Source: Gracilibacillus salinarum (GTDB lineage Bacteria; Bacillota; Bacilli; Bacillales; Amphibacillaceae). Taken from it: 64,000 bases of DNA. Under the pieces are notes generated by a model that worked only from the letters and a program-made list of their open reading frames with translations, was not told the origin of the DNA and ran no database searches. Below, piece by piece: positions 45,319-55,607 of this stretch (positions within the stretch are counted from its first letter, which is position 1; each line of letters starts with the position of its first letter). Where the stretch lies: positions 1,426,001 through 1,490,000 of the forward strand of contig NZ_CP095071.1 of the NCBI RefSeq assembly GCF_022919575.1. The letters are read 5' to 3'. Both the position numbers and the translations under genes were made by a program.

Positions 45319-45912
45319 TTACATCATTCCTTTCAAATACACGAATGTAAAGATAAAGATCCAAACGACATCTAAGAAGTGCCAGTATAGACTGGCAATA
45401 AAGAATTTACTAGCAGTTTTTTCTGTAATGCCGCGTCTAGCAATCTGAACGAGCAATAAACTGATCCAAAAAATACCAAAGGTAACGTGAGCACCGTGTG
45501 TTCCCAGTAACGTGAAGAATGCTGCTGTGAACCCGCTTGTTTGAATACTTGCTCCTTCATGTACATAATGGATAAATTCATTAATCTCCATATACAAGAA
45601 ACCTGCACCTAGTAATAGGGTGACAATCGTCCAAATGATCAGGTTTCGCTTTTGCATACTCCGCATCGAGTGAATAGCAAGACCTGCAGTGAAACTACTT
45701 GTCAATAATAAGAAAGTTTCGATCAAGACATCTTTTAAGATAAAGATGTCTTGACCTGCTGGGCCCCCAGCTGTATTGTGTTCCAACACAAAATAAGAAG
45801 CAAACAATGTGGAGAACAGCACAATTTCAGCACCTAAAAATACCCAGAATCCGAAAATATTCATTTGATGTTGTTGTGAGCGATACTCTAATGGCGTATT
45901 TGCTTGTGTCAT
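45319..45912 (-). CDS. qoxC: Quinol oxidase subunit III
   Basis: 197-residue heme-copper oxidase subunit III with five helices (family pattern [38 protein letters not shown] and [13 protein letters not shown]). It overlaps qoxB by 4 nt (ATGA). Confidence 0.95.
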   Translation of the reverse strand: MTQANTPLEYRSQQHQMNIFGFWVFLGAEIVLFSTLFASYFVLEHNTAGGPAGQDIFILKDVLIETFLLLTSSFTAGLAIHSMRSMQKRNLIIWTIVTLLLGAGFLYMEINEFIHYVHEGASIQTSGFTAAFFTLLGTHGAHVTFGIFWISLLLVQIARRGITEKTASKFFIASLYWHFLDVVWIFIFTFVYLKGMM

Positions 45913-47855
45913 TCTAACTCACCTCTCCACTCTCGTTCTTCTTCTTCTACTTCTTCAGCAGGTATATGATATCCGTCATCATAATCAAACGTGTTGGCAA
46001 TTAAACCAATGATGATTAAGACGGATGAAATGATCGCTAATGTAAACCATTCAAATACGAGGAAGAATCCTACAATTCCGAACGCCACACTGATGAAAAT
46101 CGGTGTCCAGCTATTGCTCGGCATATGAATTGGTTTAATATCTGATTTTTTCAATCCTAGTTTTCCAGCTTTTTTCTTATACCAGAAATCATCTAAGCTA
46201 TCTACCTCTGGTACTTTCGCAAAGTTATAGTGTGGTGCAGGTGAAGCTGTTGCCCACTCTAACGTACGTGCGTTCCAAGGGTCATTCCCTACATTACGCT
46301 CTGCGTAACGGAAGCTCCAGTAAATGTTGTAACAAAATGCTGCAAACCCTGCTGCCATTACTAGTGAACCAATTGCAGAGAATCCGAGCCATGCACCCCA
46401 TCCAGTACTTTCGGAATACGTGTACATACGACGAGACATTCCGTCTAATCCAACGAAGAACATTGGCATAAATGTGAAATTAAATCCAATCACAAATAAC
46501 CAGAAATGCCATTTACCGATTTTTTCATTCAATTTGAAACCGAACATTTTTGGCCACCAGTAGTATACTGCAGCGAATACTGCAAATACAACACCTGGAA
46601 TTAATACATAGTGGAAGTGCGCCACTAGGAACATCGTATTATGGTACTGATAATCTGCTGCTGCCATCGCAAGCATAACACCTGTTACCCCACCAATTGT
46701 AAAACATGGGATAAATGCTAACGACCATAGCATCGGATTAGTAAATTCAATTCGACCTTTTCGTAACGTAAACAGCCAGTTAAATATTTTTACACCGGTT
46801 GGTATGGCAATCATCATCGTTGTTAACGAGAAGATCGAGTTAACAGCGGCACTGTTCCCCATCGTATAGAAGTGGTGTACCCATACAAGCATACTTAAGA
46901 AAGCAATACCGACAACGGCAAATACCATTGATTTATAACCGAATAGATTTTTTCTTGCGAATGTCGCAATAATTTCAGAGAACATACCGAACGCTGGCAG
47001 GACGACAATATAAACTTCCGGGTGTCCCCATAGCCAGAATAAGTTCAGCCATAGCATCGGGTCCCCGCCTGCAGCCACCGTAAAGAAGTGGGTACCGAAT
47101 AAACGATCCAATGACATATAAGCTAAAGCAACTGTTAAAATTGGAAATGCTGCCACAATGATAATAGATGTTACGAATGTCGACCAGGTAAAGATCGGCA
47201 ATCTCATCCATTTCAAACCTGGTGCACGCATCTTAGTAATGGTTACTACAAAGTTAATCCCTGTAGCTAACGTACCGATACCTGCAATCTGCAAGGCAAT
47301 CGCGTAATAGTTGTTTCCGACTCCTGGGGTAAACTCTTTACCCGCTAACGGGAAGTACGAAGTCCAACCAGCATCTGGTGAACCACCAACAACGAAAGAT
47401 AAGTTAAATAACATTGCACCTGCAAAGAATAACCAGAAACTTAATGCATTTAACTTTGGAAATGCTACGTCACGTGCACCGATTTGTAATGGCACGACAA
47501 CGTTCATAATCCCGATAAGCATAGGCATCGCCATAAATAGAATCATAATGACGCCGTGTGTTGTAAAGATCTCATCGTAATGCTGTGCATCAAGGAATTC
47601 CATATCAGGTCTAGATGTTTGAGCTTTCATAAGGAGACCATCAACGCCACCTCTAAAGAACATCAAGACGCCTGAAATAATATACATTATCCCGATTTTT
47701 TTATGATCAACGGTAGTGAACCATTCGTTCCATAACCATTTCCATCTTTTTAAGTACGTAATTAACGCAACAAGACCTACCATTGTCAAGCCAATGGCGA
47801 TTTGAGAGAACAGGATCAGTGGGTCACCTGTTACCAAAAGTTTATCTAATGACAT
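45909..47855 (-). CDS. qoxB: Quinol oxidase subunit I
   Basis: 648-residue catalytic subunit of the aa3-type quinol oxidase, pumping protons while reducing oxygen. Heme-a and copper ligands are seen in [27 protein letters not shown] (His-Tyr pair), [10 protein letters not shown] and [10 protein letters not shown]. Length fits QoxB (about 650). ATG 47855 ([12 protein letters not shown]) is preferred over a GTG at 47864, since AAGGCGG lies too close to the latter. Confidence 0.96.
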   Translation of the reverse strand: MSLDKLLVTGDPLILFSQIAIGLTMVGLVALITYLKRWKWLWNEWFTTVDHKKIGIMYIISGVLMFFRGGVDGLLMKAQTSRPDMEFLDAQHYDEIFTTHGVIMILFMAMPMLIGIMNVVVPLQIGARDVAFPKLNALSFWLFFAGAMLFNLSFVVGGSPDAGWTSYFPLAGKEFTPGVGNNYYAIALQIAGIGTLATGINFVVTITKMRAPGLKWMRLPIFTWSTFVTSIIIVAAFPILTVALAYMSLDRLFGTHFFTVAAGGDPMLWLNLFWLWGHPEVYIVVLPAFGMFSEIIATFARKNLFGYKSMVFAVVGIAFLSMLVWVHHFYTMGNSAAVNSIFSLTTMMIAIPTGVKIFNWLFTLRKGRIEFTNPMLWSLAFIPCFTIGGVTGVMLAMAAADYQYHNTMFLVAHFHYVLIPGVVFAVFAAVYYWWPKMFGFKLNEKIGKWHFWLFVIGFNFTFMPMFFVGLDGMSRRMYTYSESTGWGAWLGFSAIGSLVMAAGFAAFCYNIYWSFRYAERNVGNDPWNARTLEWATASPAPHYNFAKVPEVDSLDDFWYKKKAGKLGLKKSDIKPIHMPSNSWTPIFISVAFGIVGFFLVFEWFTLAIISSVLIIIGLIANTFDYDDGYHIPAEEVEEEEREWRGELE

Positions 47856-47875
47856 GCTTTTCACCGCCTTATAAA

Positions 47876-48880
47876 TTAATGATGTGAATGATCCTCGTGT
47901 GTAGAAGAATCAGTAGATTGTTCTGACTCTTGCTCGGCATTATCATTCGTTTCTTGTTCTGTATCTTCTGCTTGTTCCTGTTCACCAGAGCTATCTTCTT
48001 CTCCGTGATGGATCTCATACAAGTCAGAATCGATGTATTGCTCTGAACCGCCGTGTGCATGGTCGATCCATTCTAAGTGTGTACCGTTATATGTTTTACG
48101 CCCAATGACAGTAGGCTTTAATAATTCACTATATTCGTCTTCTGTTAAATCATTGGCTGTATTCTTCACATCCTGCACCCATTCATTGAAGTCATCATTT
48201 GACATTGCTTGGACTTCGAAGTCCATGTGTGCATAACCTCTACCATTAAAACTAGTGTTTCTACCGTAGAAAGAACCTTCCTGATCTGCTACAAGGAACA
48301 GATTCGTCTGCATGTTTGCCATCGTATATTTCTGACCGCCTAATTCTGGCACCCAGAACGATTGCATCGTACCTGCAGAAGTCATTTTAAATTGTACGGG
48401 ATGATCAGCTGGAATATTGAGATAGTTTACTGTTTCAATTCCTTGTTCCGGATAACTGAAAATCCACTTCCAGTCAGCAGATGTGACATGGATCACGATC
48501 GGCTCTTCTTCCTCATAACCTTGCGGGATATCCTCTACTTCATAAATTGTCTTAGCTGTAGGGATCATCAAGGCAATTACGATGGCAATCGGAATTACAA
48601 ACCAGATAACTTCCAGTAAATGATTTCCTTCCTCTTCTTCCGGTTCAAAATCACCGTCATCTTTTCTTGCTCTGTATTTCCAGATGATAAACCCGAATAA
48701 CACAAAAACAATTAATACAATAATCGCCATGAATATAATCGAGTACACGATCAAATCAGACAAATTACGCGCTACCGGCCCTTTTGGATCAAAGACAATC
48801 AGCTTTGAATCACATCCTGCCAGTAATACAGGAATCAACAATAAAGTAAAGATATATGTGAGCTTCTTCATTGCCTTCAT
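47876..48880 (-). CDS. qoxA: Quinol oxidase subunit II lipoprotein
   Basis: 334-residue subunit II. The lipobox LAGC (Cys23) ends the signal, two helices follow, then the cupredoxin-like domain with [12 protein letters not shown] and [19 protein letters not shown]. The CuA ligands of cytochrome c oxidases (CxxxC) are absent, so it accepts electrons from quinol. The last ~50 residues are an acidic Glu/Gln/Asp tail ending HEDHSHH. First gene of qoxABCD, with AGGAG 8 nt before the ATG. The 227 bp to the divergent regulator gene must hold its promoter, not pinned down. Confidence 0.96.
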   Translation of the reverse strand: MKAMKKLTYIFTLLLIPVLLAGCDSKLIVFDPKGPVARNLSDLIVYSIIFMAIIVLIVFVLFGFIIWKYRARKDDGDFEPEEEEGNHLLEVIWFVIPIAIVIALMIPTAKTIYEVEDIPQGYEEEEPIVIHVTSADWKWIFSYPEQGIETVNYLNIPADHPVQFKMTSAGTMQSFWVPELGGQKYTMANMQTNLFLVADQEGSFYGRNTSFNGRGYAHMDFEVQAMSNDDFNEWVQDVKNTANDLTEDEYSELLKPTVIGRKTYNGTHLEWIDHAHGGSEQYIDSDLYEIHHGEEDSSGEQEQAEDTEQETNDNAEQESEQSTDSSTHEDHSHH

Positions 48881-49107
48881 GGTGTTTCTCCTCTCCCAAT
48901 TGTTACTATTTGTTTCTATTAGTTCTATACCCTTTAGTCTGAAGTTCAGACCACAACTGTCTTTTATTGTGACAGCTAAATGTGATGAAAATATGATGGA
49001 ATCAATTTTGTCATAAATTGTTCAAAATAACACAATCTATTTTACTAATGTCGTTTTTTTCTATACTATTTGAGATAAGGAATATAACACGTTTGAGAGG
49101 GATAAGT

Positions 49108-49806
49108 ATGAAGAAGATTTTAATTGTGGACGACGAACAACAAATGAGAATGATGTTGACGCTCTATTTGCGGAATGATTTCAAGCTCTATGAAGCGGTT
49201 GACGGTGAGGAAGCAATACGTATTTTTAAGGAGAATGAAATCGATCTTGTCCTATTAGATGTCATGATGCCGAAACTGGACGGAATCGCAGCATGTAAAC
49301 AGATGAAGAACATTAAGTCAGATGTGCCAATCATTATGCTTACTGCGCTGAACGAAACCTCTCAAAAAGTGGAAGGACTGATGATTGGTGCAGATGATTA
49401 CATGGTCAAGCCTTTTGAGCCTGAAGAATTATTAGCACGAATTCACGTACAATTCCGGCACTATGAAAAAAATGAATCATCGAGTAACAGATTAATTTAT
49501 CATGAATTAACGATTGATCCTTCCTCACACGAAGTAATGGTGAAAGGCAAAGAGATCAAGTACAGCCCAAAAGAATTCGATTTACTCTATTTATTAGCAG
49601 CTCATCCAAACCGTGTCTACACGAGAGAGCAATTATTAGATATTATTTGGGGATTAGATGAAGTGGTCGATATCCGGACTGTGGATTCCCATGTTCGTTA
49701 TGTCCGAGACAAGCTAAAAAAAGCTGGCATATCGAAGCAACCTGTCGAAACAGTATGGGGAGTTGGCTACAAATTTGATTGGGAGGATAAACATGAAGCT
49801 GAATAG
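49108..49806 (+). CDS. OmpR-family response regulator
   Basis: 232-residue DNA-binding response regulator. Receiver domain: VDDE (Asp8/9), phosphoacceptor Asp51 in LVLLDVMMPK, Thr in MLTAL and Lys in MVKPF. Winged helix (about 130-225) with SPKEFDLLYLLAAHPNRVYT and DIRTVDSHVRYVRDKLKK. ATG 49108 is supported by GAGAGGG. The cognate kinase overlaps its 3' end by 14 nt. Located divergent to qoxABCD; regulation of that operon is possible but not shown. Confidence 0.92.
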   Translation: MKKILIVDDEQQMRMMLTLYLRNDFKLYEAVDGEEAIRIFKENEIDLVLLDVMMPKLDGIAACKQMKNIKSDVPIIMLTALNETSQKVEGLMIGADDYMVKPFEPEELLARIHVQFRHYEKNESSSNRLIYHELTIDPSSHEVMVKGKEIKYSPKEFDLLYLLAAHPNRVYTREQLLDIIWGLDEVVDIRTVDSHVRYVRDKLKKAGISKQPVETVWGVGYKFDWEDKHEAE

Positions 49807-51208
49807 TGTGGTTTTTAAGCTTGGGGCAACGATTTTATTTCTGCAGCTCATTATTCTGATACCGCTAGGGTATATCATCTTACAGTTGATTTTGAATTAT
49901 TCGATTAACCAGACAGAAACACAACTAGTTCAACTTTCAGAGAAATATGCCGAGCAGGTAAACAGTGTGGAAGACCCGGACAATGTCCAATTATTGGAGC
50001 ACTTAACAGAGATGACAGACACAAGCGCCGTCATTCTCGATGAAAATGGGGAAATGCTATTAAAGACTAATTGGGAAGAGGATATTTCTGATAATGTACT
50101 AGAAAATCCTGAGCTCAAACAACTGGAGGAAGGTGAATCGATCGTCAAAGAATATACCTTTGAAGGAAATACCTATTTGAAAGTTGCTCAGCCGATTATC
50201 AGTAATGATGCTTCCGTTGGCAGTGTTGTCTTATTTTCATCATTCGGACTTATTAGCAATTCCATTCATAATATTATTGTGCTGGTCATCCTTGCAAGTC
50301 TCGGAGCTGTCGGGTTAGCGATCGGCTTTACTTTTTTTATTTCAAAGAAAATAGGTGGGCCTCTCATTGCAATGGAGAAGGTCGCCAAACAGATTGCCGA
50401 GAAGAAAAACTTTTCGTTACGTGTAGATTATAAAGCAAATGATGAGATTGGCTCGCTGGCAGGTGCAATCAATCATTTATCGGAAACATTAGAACGGTAC
50501 CAAACCAACCGTAATGAATTTTTCTCTAATATTACACATGAATTAAAAACACCACTCACTTATGTAAAAGGTTACGCGAATGCAGTCCGACATCAAATGT
50601 ACCAAAACAAAGAGGAACGCGATGAGTTCCTTGAGATTATCGAAAACGAAACCGATCATATCAGCAATCTGATGGATGATTTAACAGACCTCTCTAAAAT
50701 AGAAGAAGGAAAAATCGACTTGAATCAAGAAGAAATCAATGTGAACAGACTGGCAGAAGAAATGATCAAACGGTCTCAATTCAGAGCGGCAGAAAAAGGC
50801 TTAAAAATGAAGTTGGACGCTCCTAAGCATAACGTGTATCTATTTGCAGATAAGAGCAGGCTCGATCAAGTGTTGACCAATTTAGTAGAAAATGCGGTTC
50901 GATATACAGAAAAAGGGGAAATACATCTGCAGCTGAAAGAGGAGCCTAACCAAGTCATGATTCGAGTCAAAGATACTGGGATCGGCATTAAGAAGGAAGA
51001 TATCCCTTACTTATTTGAACGTTTTTATCGGGTAGATAAATCGCGATCTCGCGCAAATGGTGGTACAGGATTAGGCCTAGCTATTGTCAAAAATTTAGTC
51101 GAAATGCATGATGGTGAAATTCACGTTGACAGTGAAGTAAATCAAGGAACCTCTGTTACCCTGCAGTTTCCTAAGAAAGGAGCAAAGAACCATGCGTTAT
51201 CAAAATAA
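49793..51208 (+). CDS. Sensor histidine kinase
   Basis: 471-residue membrane kinase. Helices at about 10-32 and 165-190 bracket an extracytoplasmic sensor of about 130 residues, then HAMP (about 190-240), dimerisation domain with the phospho-His249 in ITHELKTPLTY, and ATPase domain with NLVENAVRYTEKG (N box), DTGIGI (G1), YLFERFYRVDKSRS (F box) and GGTGLGLAIV (G2). ATG 49793 follows GGGAGG. The stop codon overlaps the next gene by 17 nt. The signal it senses is unknown. Confidence 0.92.
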   Translation: MKLNSVVFKLGATILFLQLIILIPLGYIILQLILNYSINQTETQLVQLSEKYAEQVNSVEDPDNVQLLEHLTEMTDTSAVILDENGEMLLKTNWEEDISDNVLENPELKQLEEGESIVKEYTFEGNTYLKVAQPIISNDASVGSVVLFSSFGLISNSIHNIIVLVILASLGAVGLAIGFTFFISKKIGGPLIAMEKVAKQIAEKKNFSLRVDYKANDEIGSLAGAINHLSETLERYQTNRNEFFSNITHELKTPLTYVKGYANAVRHQMYQNKEERDEFLEIIENETDHISNLMDDLTDLSKIEEGKIDLNQEEINVNRLAEEMIKRSQFRAAEKGLKMKLDAPKHNVYLFADKSRLDQVLTNLVENAVRYTEKGEIHLQLKEEPNQVMIRVKDTGIGIKKEDIPYLFERFYRVDKSRSRANGGTGLGLAIVKNLVEMHDGEIHVDSEVNQGTSVTLQFPKKGAKNHALSK

Positions 51209-51908
51209 AGTTGTGCTCGTTACGGGCGGAGCCAATGGTATCGGTGCTGCAATTGTACAGGCATATCTTGCAGAAGGGGCTCAAGTGATTATCGCAGATA
51301 CCCAAGTCCCTTCCGATAAACAAGCAGTATTTATAAAAACAGATGTAAGCAAAATGGATGAAGTGGAGCGTTTATTTACGCATATTCGCCAACATTATCA
51401 ACGTCTTGATATCTTGATTAATAATGCTGGCGTATCGAAATTCAAGGATTTTTTTACCATTGGTATAGAAGATTGGGAAAACGTCATAAACACGAATTTA
51501 CGTGGCGCTTTTTTCTGTGCTCAACAGGCAGCACAAATCATGAAAGAGCAATCCATCGCCGGCAGCCTAATCCAAATTGCTTCCACTCGAGCATTCATGT
51601 CAGAAGCCAATACGGAGTGCTACTCTGTCAGCAAGGGTGGTTTGTTTTCTCTGACACACGCACTTGCAATGACTTTACAGGACGATCACATTACCAGTAA
51701 TGCGATTAGTCCTGGTTGGATACAAACGGAGGATTATCATGCATTACGAGATATAGATCACCAGCAGCACCCTTCCAAGCGAGTAGGAAAGCCTGAAGAT
51801 GTTGCAAGAGCATGTTTATTTTTAACCGATCCGTCTAATACTTTCATTAATGGAGAAAATCTGATGATTGATGGTGGCATGACCAGAAAAATGATTTACG
51901 AACATTAA
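51192..51908 (+). CDS. Short-chain dehydrogenase/reductase
   Basis: 238-residue classical SDR. TGGANGIGAA (TGxxxGxG) at residues 12-21, NNAGVSKF, catalytic Ser in QIASTRA and YSVSKGG (YxxxK) are all present, with the C-terminal NAISPGW and GENLMIDGG. The substrate is unknown. It starts inside the end of the kinase gene (17-nt overlap) with AAAGGAGC, so it is translated in the same operon. An SDR tied to a two-component system is uncommon. Confidence 0.9.
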   Translation: MRYQNKVVLVTGGANGIGAAIVQAYLAEGAQVIIADTQVPSDKQAVFIKTDVSKMDEVERLFTHIRQHYQRLDILINNAGVSKFKDFFTIGIEDWENVINTNLRGAFFCAQQAAQIMKEQSIAGSLIQIASTRAFMSEANTECYSVSKGGLFSLTHALAMTLQDDHITSNAISPGWIQTEDYHALRDIDHQQHPSKRVGKPEDVARACLFLTDPSNTFINGENLMIDGGMTRKMIYEH

Positions 51909-51924
51909 CGAAAGGACGAAAAAC

Positions 51925-52929
51925 ATGGAATTGCAGCTGATAGAAGTATATATTCCCAGCAATCGCTTCGATCAATTTTTAATCGAAATACAGGATTTTG
52001 ATTTTATTGAAAAGTGGCATACACCAGTGTCGGAATCACAACAACTGGTAAAGATCTTAATGGAAAAGAAAAACACGGAGAAAATTCTTGATTTTCTCGA
52101 GATGAACGATCGGGGAGAAGAAGAAATCCGTGCATTACTTTATAATATTTCAACGTATATTCCTCGTATGGAGGAGGACGAACAAAAAGAAAATGAACAG
52201 GATCCCGAAGAAAGGGAAAATGAGATCACAAGGGCAAGCCGGCATGAATTATATAATGTTGTGCAATCTTCTAGTAGAGCAAGTGTTAATTTCATTTGGA
52301 TGCTTGTCTTATCGGCTGTAGTTGCCACTGCAGGCATTGTGAAGGACAGCGCCGCCATTGTAATTGGAGCTATGGTGATTGCCCCATTAATTGGTCCTTT
52401 CACCGCACTCTCCTTCGCTGCTATTCTAGGCGACTATCACCTGATGAAACGCTCTGCTCTTACTTCATTGTTCGGTCTTGCTATTCCGATATCTATTGCA
52501 GTCTTATTTGGTTTTCTTTTTCCATTACCGCTACATAGTGACGAATTTCTTGCTCGAACAAATATTGAGTTTATGGACATTATTGTAGCACTTGCTGCAG
52601 GGACAGCCGGCGCCTTATCCTTCGCCAAACGTGTATCTGAAGCGTTAGTTGGCGTAATGGTATCCGTTGCTTTACTACCACCCGCTGTCGTACTAGGCAT
52701 GATGCTCGGTGACTTCTCCTGGGAAGCAGCCATTACCCCATTTCTGTTACTGATGGTCAATATTAGCGCCATTCTCTTTTCGGCAATTGTCGTGTTTTGG
52801 ACCATTGGCATTCAACCGAACAAATGGCAAAAAATCCAAGTAGCCAATACTTCCAAAACCTATGCGTTAATCGCCGTCAGCCTTGTCATTATCATTTTAG
52901 CCGTCATGATCTATGTGATTAAATTTTAA
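51925..52929 (+). CDS. DUF389 membrane protein (TIGR00341 type)
   Basis: 334-residue protein. The N-terminal ~100 residues are cytosolic with an acidic end (EEDEQKENEQDPEERENE); six or so helices follow with SRASVNFIWMLVLSAVVATAG and IGAMVIAPLIGPFTAL, family hallmarks, and a P-rich LLPPAVVLGMMLG motif. The role is unknown in DUF389 proteins. GAAAGGACG precedes the ATG, 16 bp after the SDR stop, so probably the last gene of the two-component operon. The interval 52930-53316 holds a terminator and the czcD control region. Confidence 0.85.
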   Translation: MELQLIEVYIPSNRFDQFLIEIQDFDFIEKWHTPVSESQQLVKILMEKKNTEKILDFLEMNDRGEEEIRALLYNISTYIPRMEEDEQKENEQDPEERENEITRASRHELYNVVQSSSRASVNFIWMLVLSAVVATAGIVKDSAAIVIGAMVIAPLIGPFTALSFAAILGDYHLMKRSALTSLFGLAIPISIAVLFGFLFPLPLHSDEFLARTNIEFMDIIVALAAGTAGALSFAKRVSEALVGVMVSVALLPPAVVLGMMLGDFSWEAAITPFLLLMVNISAILFSAIVVFWTIGIQPNKWQKIQVANTSKTYALIAVSLVIIILAVMIYVIKF

Positions 52930-53057
52930 GAACGGTGAAATCTTCTTAGCATTAAATGACGGGTTTGACCGGATACATCAGCTCTGGATGAAATAAACAT
53001 CCTGCACTAGTTGTTCCATGCTTCATGCAAGCAGTTGTTTTTTTAAATACGAATGGG

Positions 53058-53116
53058 GCACTATTCGACCATATCAACCACTGAAGAATGGAGTAATGGA
53101 CGAATAGTGCTTTTTT
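53058..53116 (+). terminator. Terminator after the DUF389 gene
   Basis: GCACTATTCG / CGAATAGTGC outer stem with a longer inner region, followed by TTTTTT. Confidence 0.8.
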
Positions 53117-53247
53117 GTTCATAATACTCTTCATGGAGATCGTTTTTGATCGAATTAGGGTTATGTACTGCAGTAAATCAGCATTATATTTCCTCACGTA
53201 TTGAATAATCTTACACTCATAAAAAATAGTAAATAACCTAATAATAT

Positions 53248-53293
53248 TTGCACAAAACCTACATACAATTTATAATATGAATATATGTTCATA
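53248..53293 (+). promoter_or_regulatory. czcD promoter and CzrA operator
   Basis: TTGCAC (53248-53253) and TATAAT (53271-53276), 17 nt apart, form a clear sigma-A promoter. The palindrome TATGAA-N6-TTCATA (53276-53293), typical of ArsR/CzrA operators, starts at the last base of the -10 and covers the start point, so CzrA without zinc should block transcription. Confidence 0.8.
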
Positions 53294-53316
53294 TATAAAT
53301 TTCAAGGAGGTAGTTT

Positions 53317-54252
53317 ATGGCACATCATCACGATCATGACCATGGACACAGCCATGGCCACGGACATCATCATCACCATACCAATAACAAAAAAGCACTA
53401 CTAATCAGCTTTATACTAATTACTGCTTTTATGATTCTCGAAGTCGTGGGAGGACTCTTGACGAACAGTTTAGCTCTTTTGTCTGATGCAGGTCACATGT
53501 TAAGCGATGCATTCGCAATGGGGTTAAGTTTATTCGCTTTTAAATTGAGTGAAAAAGCAGCCAATAATCAGAAAACGTTTGGTTACAAGCGGTTTGAAAT
53601 TTTAGCTGCATTTATTAATGGCGTTACCCTCTTGGTGATTTCCATTTATATTTTTTATGAGGCTTACCATCGTTTTCTTGAACCACCGAATGTAAGTCCT
53701 GCCATGCTGTGGATTGCCGTAACTGGTCTTGTTGTCAATATCATCGTAGCCTTTATTTTAATGTACAGCGGTGATACCGAGGATAATTTGAATATGCGCA
53801 GTGCATTTCTCCATGTATTAGGTGATCTGTTAGGTTCGGTAGGTGCGATTGTAGCAGGTATTTTAATTATGTTATTTGATTGGAATCTGGCTGATCCGAT
53901 TGCAAGTATCATTGTAGCCTTATTAATTTTAGTGAGTGGTTATCGTGTTACACGAGATTCGTTTCATATTTTAATGGAAGGAACACCTGATAACTTATCC
54001 TATCAGGAAATCGAAAACCAACTTGTCCAGCTGAATGGGGTTATGAATATACACGATTTACATGTTTGGACGATCACATCTGATTTCCCATCGTTAACCT
54101 GCCATATCGTTGTAAAAGAAGAGACTGACCGAGATCAGTTATTGAAACAGGCATCCACCCTGTTACATGATCAATTCGGCATACATCATACGACGATTCA
54201 AGTGGAAGGCGCCGGTTCAGATTTAGAAAAAGAGGAAGATTGCTGTAATTAG
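53317..54252 (+). CDS. czcD: CzcD-type zinc/cadmium/cobalt exporter
   Basis: 311-residue CDF transporter. The first 25 residues are His/Asp-rich (metal binding loop), helices span about 28-215 with the site motifs [14 protein letters not shown] SDAGHMLSD (helix 2) and [11 protein letters not shown] (helix 5), giving the HD-HD arrangement of zinc exporters. The C-terminal domain (about 220-305) has [16 protein letters not shown] precedes the ATG. It is co-transcribed with czrA, 16 bp downstream, under one operator. Confidence 0.94.
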   Translation: MAHHHDHDHGHSHGHGHHHHHTNNKKALLISFILITAFMILEVVGGLLTNSLALLSDAGHMLSDAFAMGLSLFAFKLSEKAANNQKTFGYKRFEILAAFINGVTLLVISIYIFYEAYHRFLEPPNVSPAMLWIAVTGLVVNIIVAFILMYSGDTEDNLNMRSAFLHVLGDLLGSVGAIVAGILIMLFDWNLADPIASIIVALLILVSGYRVTRDSFHILMEGTPDNLSYQEIENQLVQLNGVMNIHDLHVWTITSDFPSLTCHIVVKEETDRDQLLKQASTLLHDQFGIHHTTIQVEGAGSDLEKEEDCCN

Positions 54253-54268
54253 TTTGGAGGGAAAAAAC

Positions 54269-54577
54269 ATGACAGATGAAACATATCAGTCATTAGATGA
54301 AGAAACGCTCTTTTTAGTGTCACAGACATTTAAGGCATTAGCTGACCCAACAAGAATTAAGATCCTTCACTTACTATTTGAAGGAGAATTATCAGTTTCC
54401 AATATTGCAGAGAAGCTGGATTTGAACCAGTCCAATGTGTCTCACCAATTGCGGTTCCTGAAAAATTTGCGGCTCGTAAAGTACAGAAGAGATGGTAAGA
54501 CAATTTATTATTCACAAGACGATGAACACGTCATGCGGATTCTTCAACAATCAATTGATCACGCGACGCATCATTAA
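54269..54577 (+). CDS. czrA: Zinc-responsive ArsR-family repressor CzrA
   Basis: 102-residue winged-helix repressor of czcD. The DNA-binding helix [25 protein letters not shown] is conserved. The alpha-5 metal site is intact: Asp85, His87, His98, His101, with the same spacing as the four zinc ligands of CzrA (84, 86, 97, 100). GGAGGG precedes ATG 54269. Second gene of the operon, so the repressor controls its own synthesis. Confidence 0.93.
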   Translation: MTDETYQSLDEETLFLVSQTFKALADPTRIKILHLLFEGELSVSNIAEKLDLNQSNVSHQLRFLKNLRLVKYRRDGKTIYYSQDDEHVMRILQQSIDHATHH

Positions 54578-54616
54578 TAGCAATCGCTCTATCCTTGTTA
54601 GATGTGTGCTTTCTTT

Positions 54617-54816
54617 AATATTTGGATCATGTAAAGATAAAGTTAACTTCATCCGTGCCCCGCACGACGTGAAGTGGTTGATCGAAGCGGTATCCCAGCA
54701 CAAGAAACATTTCAAATGACTATTAAGCAGTCAACATAATCGATATTATAAGAACCCACCTACTTGTCCAGCATGATTACTTCTATGACGGTACTTATAT
54801 ACCTTTTTTGCTAATA
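54617..54816 (-). repeat. Post-terminator element, copy 8 (relic, core inverted)
   Basis: The core is about 135 bp (54620-54753), reversed as in copy 4: GTGCCCCGCACGACG, GAAGTGGTTGATCGAAG, GGTATCCCAGCACA and CATTTCAAATGAC match the end of that copy. The flank 54754-54816 is well kept and runs into the terminator of the Gly/Pro-rich protein gene. Fills most of 54578-54892. Confidence 0.75.
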
Positions 54817-54868
54817 AGAAAAAACTTCGGCACTCGTAAAAACGAAGCTCAGTGCCGAAGTTTTTTTT
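54817..54868 (-). terminator. Terminator after the Gly/Pro-rich gene
   Basis: AAAACTTCGGCACT / AGTGCCGAAGTTTT stem with a 16-nt loop and T or A runs on both sides. Confidence 0.88.
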
Positions 54869-54892
54869 AATGCATGGCGTTCTGCAAATTTC

Positions 54893-55390
54893 TTATACAC
54901 AGGTGAACGAGTTAATTCTGTCTAGATCAATACCAAAATAGACCCAATTAAAACCAGTCCAGCGATAGCCTGATACGGACTGTCTGCCAACATAGGTTGG
55001 ATAGAACCAGAAGGAGTTAAAGCGATTTAACCAAATATACGTATAACGATAGAGACAGCCGCGGATCGATCCAGGATCAACCGCATAAAGCTGCGGACCA
55101 TCACCTAATTGATTAGGTGGAGCTGGTACATGTTGTGGTGGCGGTCCTGGTGGCATTCCGCCTCCACCCCCAGATCCTGGTGGTCCTGTTGGTGGTGGAC
55201 CTCCAGGACCACCTCCGGGACCTCCGGGACCACCTGGACCTCCGGGACCTGGCCCCCATGGATTCCATTGACCTCCTCCTGAACCGGATCCTGGAAATAA
55301 TGGGAAGAAGAATACTTGTCGGTCCTGAGGATACATATTGCCATATTGATCATACATGTAATCATAATTATTCGGATAGAATTGTTCCAC
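54893..55390 (-). CDS. Gly/Pro-rich protein with conserved aromatic C-terminus
   Basis: 165-residue protein. N-terminus Tyr/Asn-rich (YPNNYDYMYDQYGNMYP), centre about 55 residues of GPG/GGP repeats (not collagen-like spacing throughout), C-terminus a compact aromatic segment GCLYRYTYIWLNRFNSFWFY then PTYVGRQSVSGYRWTGF. I recall similar C-termini in short Bacillus proteins of unknown function, some labelled 'transporter' without evidence. It could be a spore coat or surface protein. GGAGGTT precedes the ATG. Confidence 0.72.
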   Translation of the reverse strand: MEQFYPNNYDYMYDQYGNMYPQDRQVFFFPLFPGSGSGGGQWNPWGPGPGGPGGPGGPGGGPGGPPPTGPPGSGGGGGMPPGPPPQHVPAPPNQLGDGPQLYAVDPGSIRGCLYRYTYIWLNRFNSFWFYPTYVGRQSVSGYRWTGFNWVYFGIDLDRINSFTCV

Positions 55391-55519
55391 AAAGATAACC
55401 TCCTGTCACTACACTATATGTGCAAGAGGTGGAATTGGGTAATTTGTCCATGTTAATTTGGGCACTTGTCTAGATAAACAATACAAACTTCTCCCTCTGC
55501 TTTCCACTTTAACTCCTTT

Positions 55520-55576
55520 TCTCATATTAAATATGATTAATCCTGCGGCTGTACTTTTTGCTTTCTTGACCGATAA
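55520..55576 (-). repeat. Solo post-terminator flank
   Basis: ATGATTAATCCTGCGGCTGT, ACTTTTTGCTTTCTTGACC and GATAAGAAAAA match the flanks at 44.9 and 57.8 kb, but no core follows. It begins after the hairpin at 55577-55602. Confidence 0.6.
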
Positions 55577-55602
55577 GAAAAACCGGGAAAGCCCACCCGG
55601 TC
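55577..55602 (-). terminator. Hairpin at the end of the IS91-like element
   Basis: ACCGGG / CCCGGT with a GGGCTTT-type loop and TTTTTC on the minus strand. It matches the distal hairpin of the post-terminator elements and also ends the insertion-element genes. Confidence 0.75.
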
Positions 55603-55607
55603 CTTTG

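Noticed and set aside
45009..48880. Cytochrome c oxidase (cta) operon
   Set aside because: Subunit II lacks the CuA CxxxC ligands and a cytochrome c domain, and the gene order and sizes fit qoxABCD.
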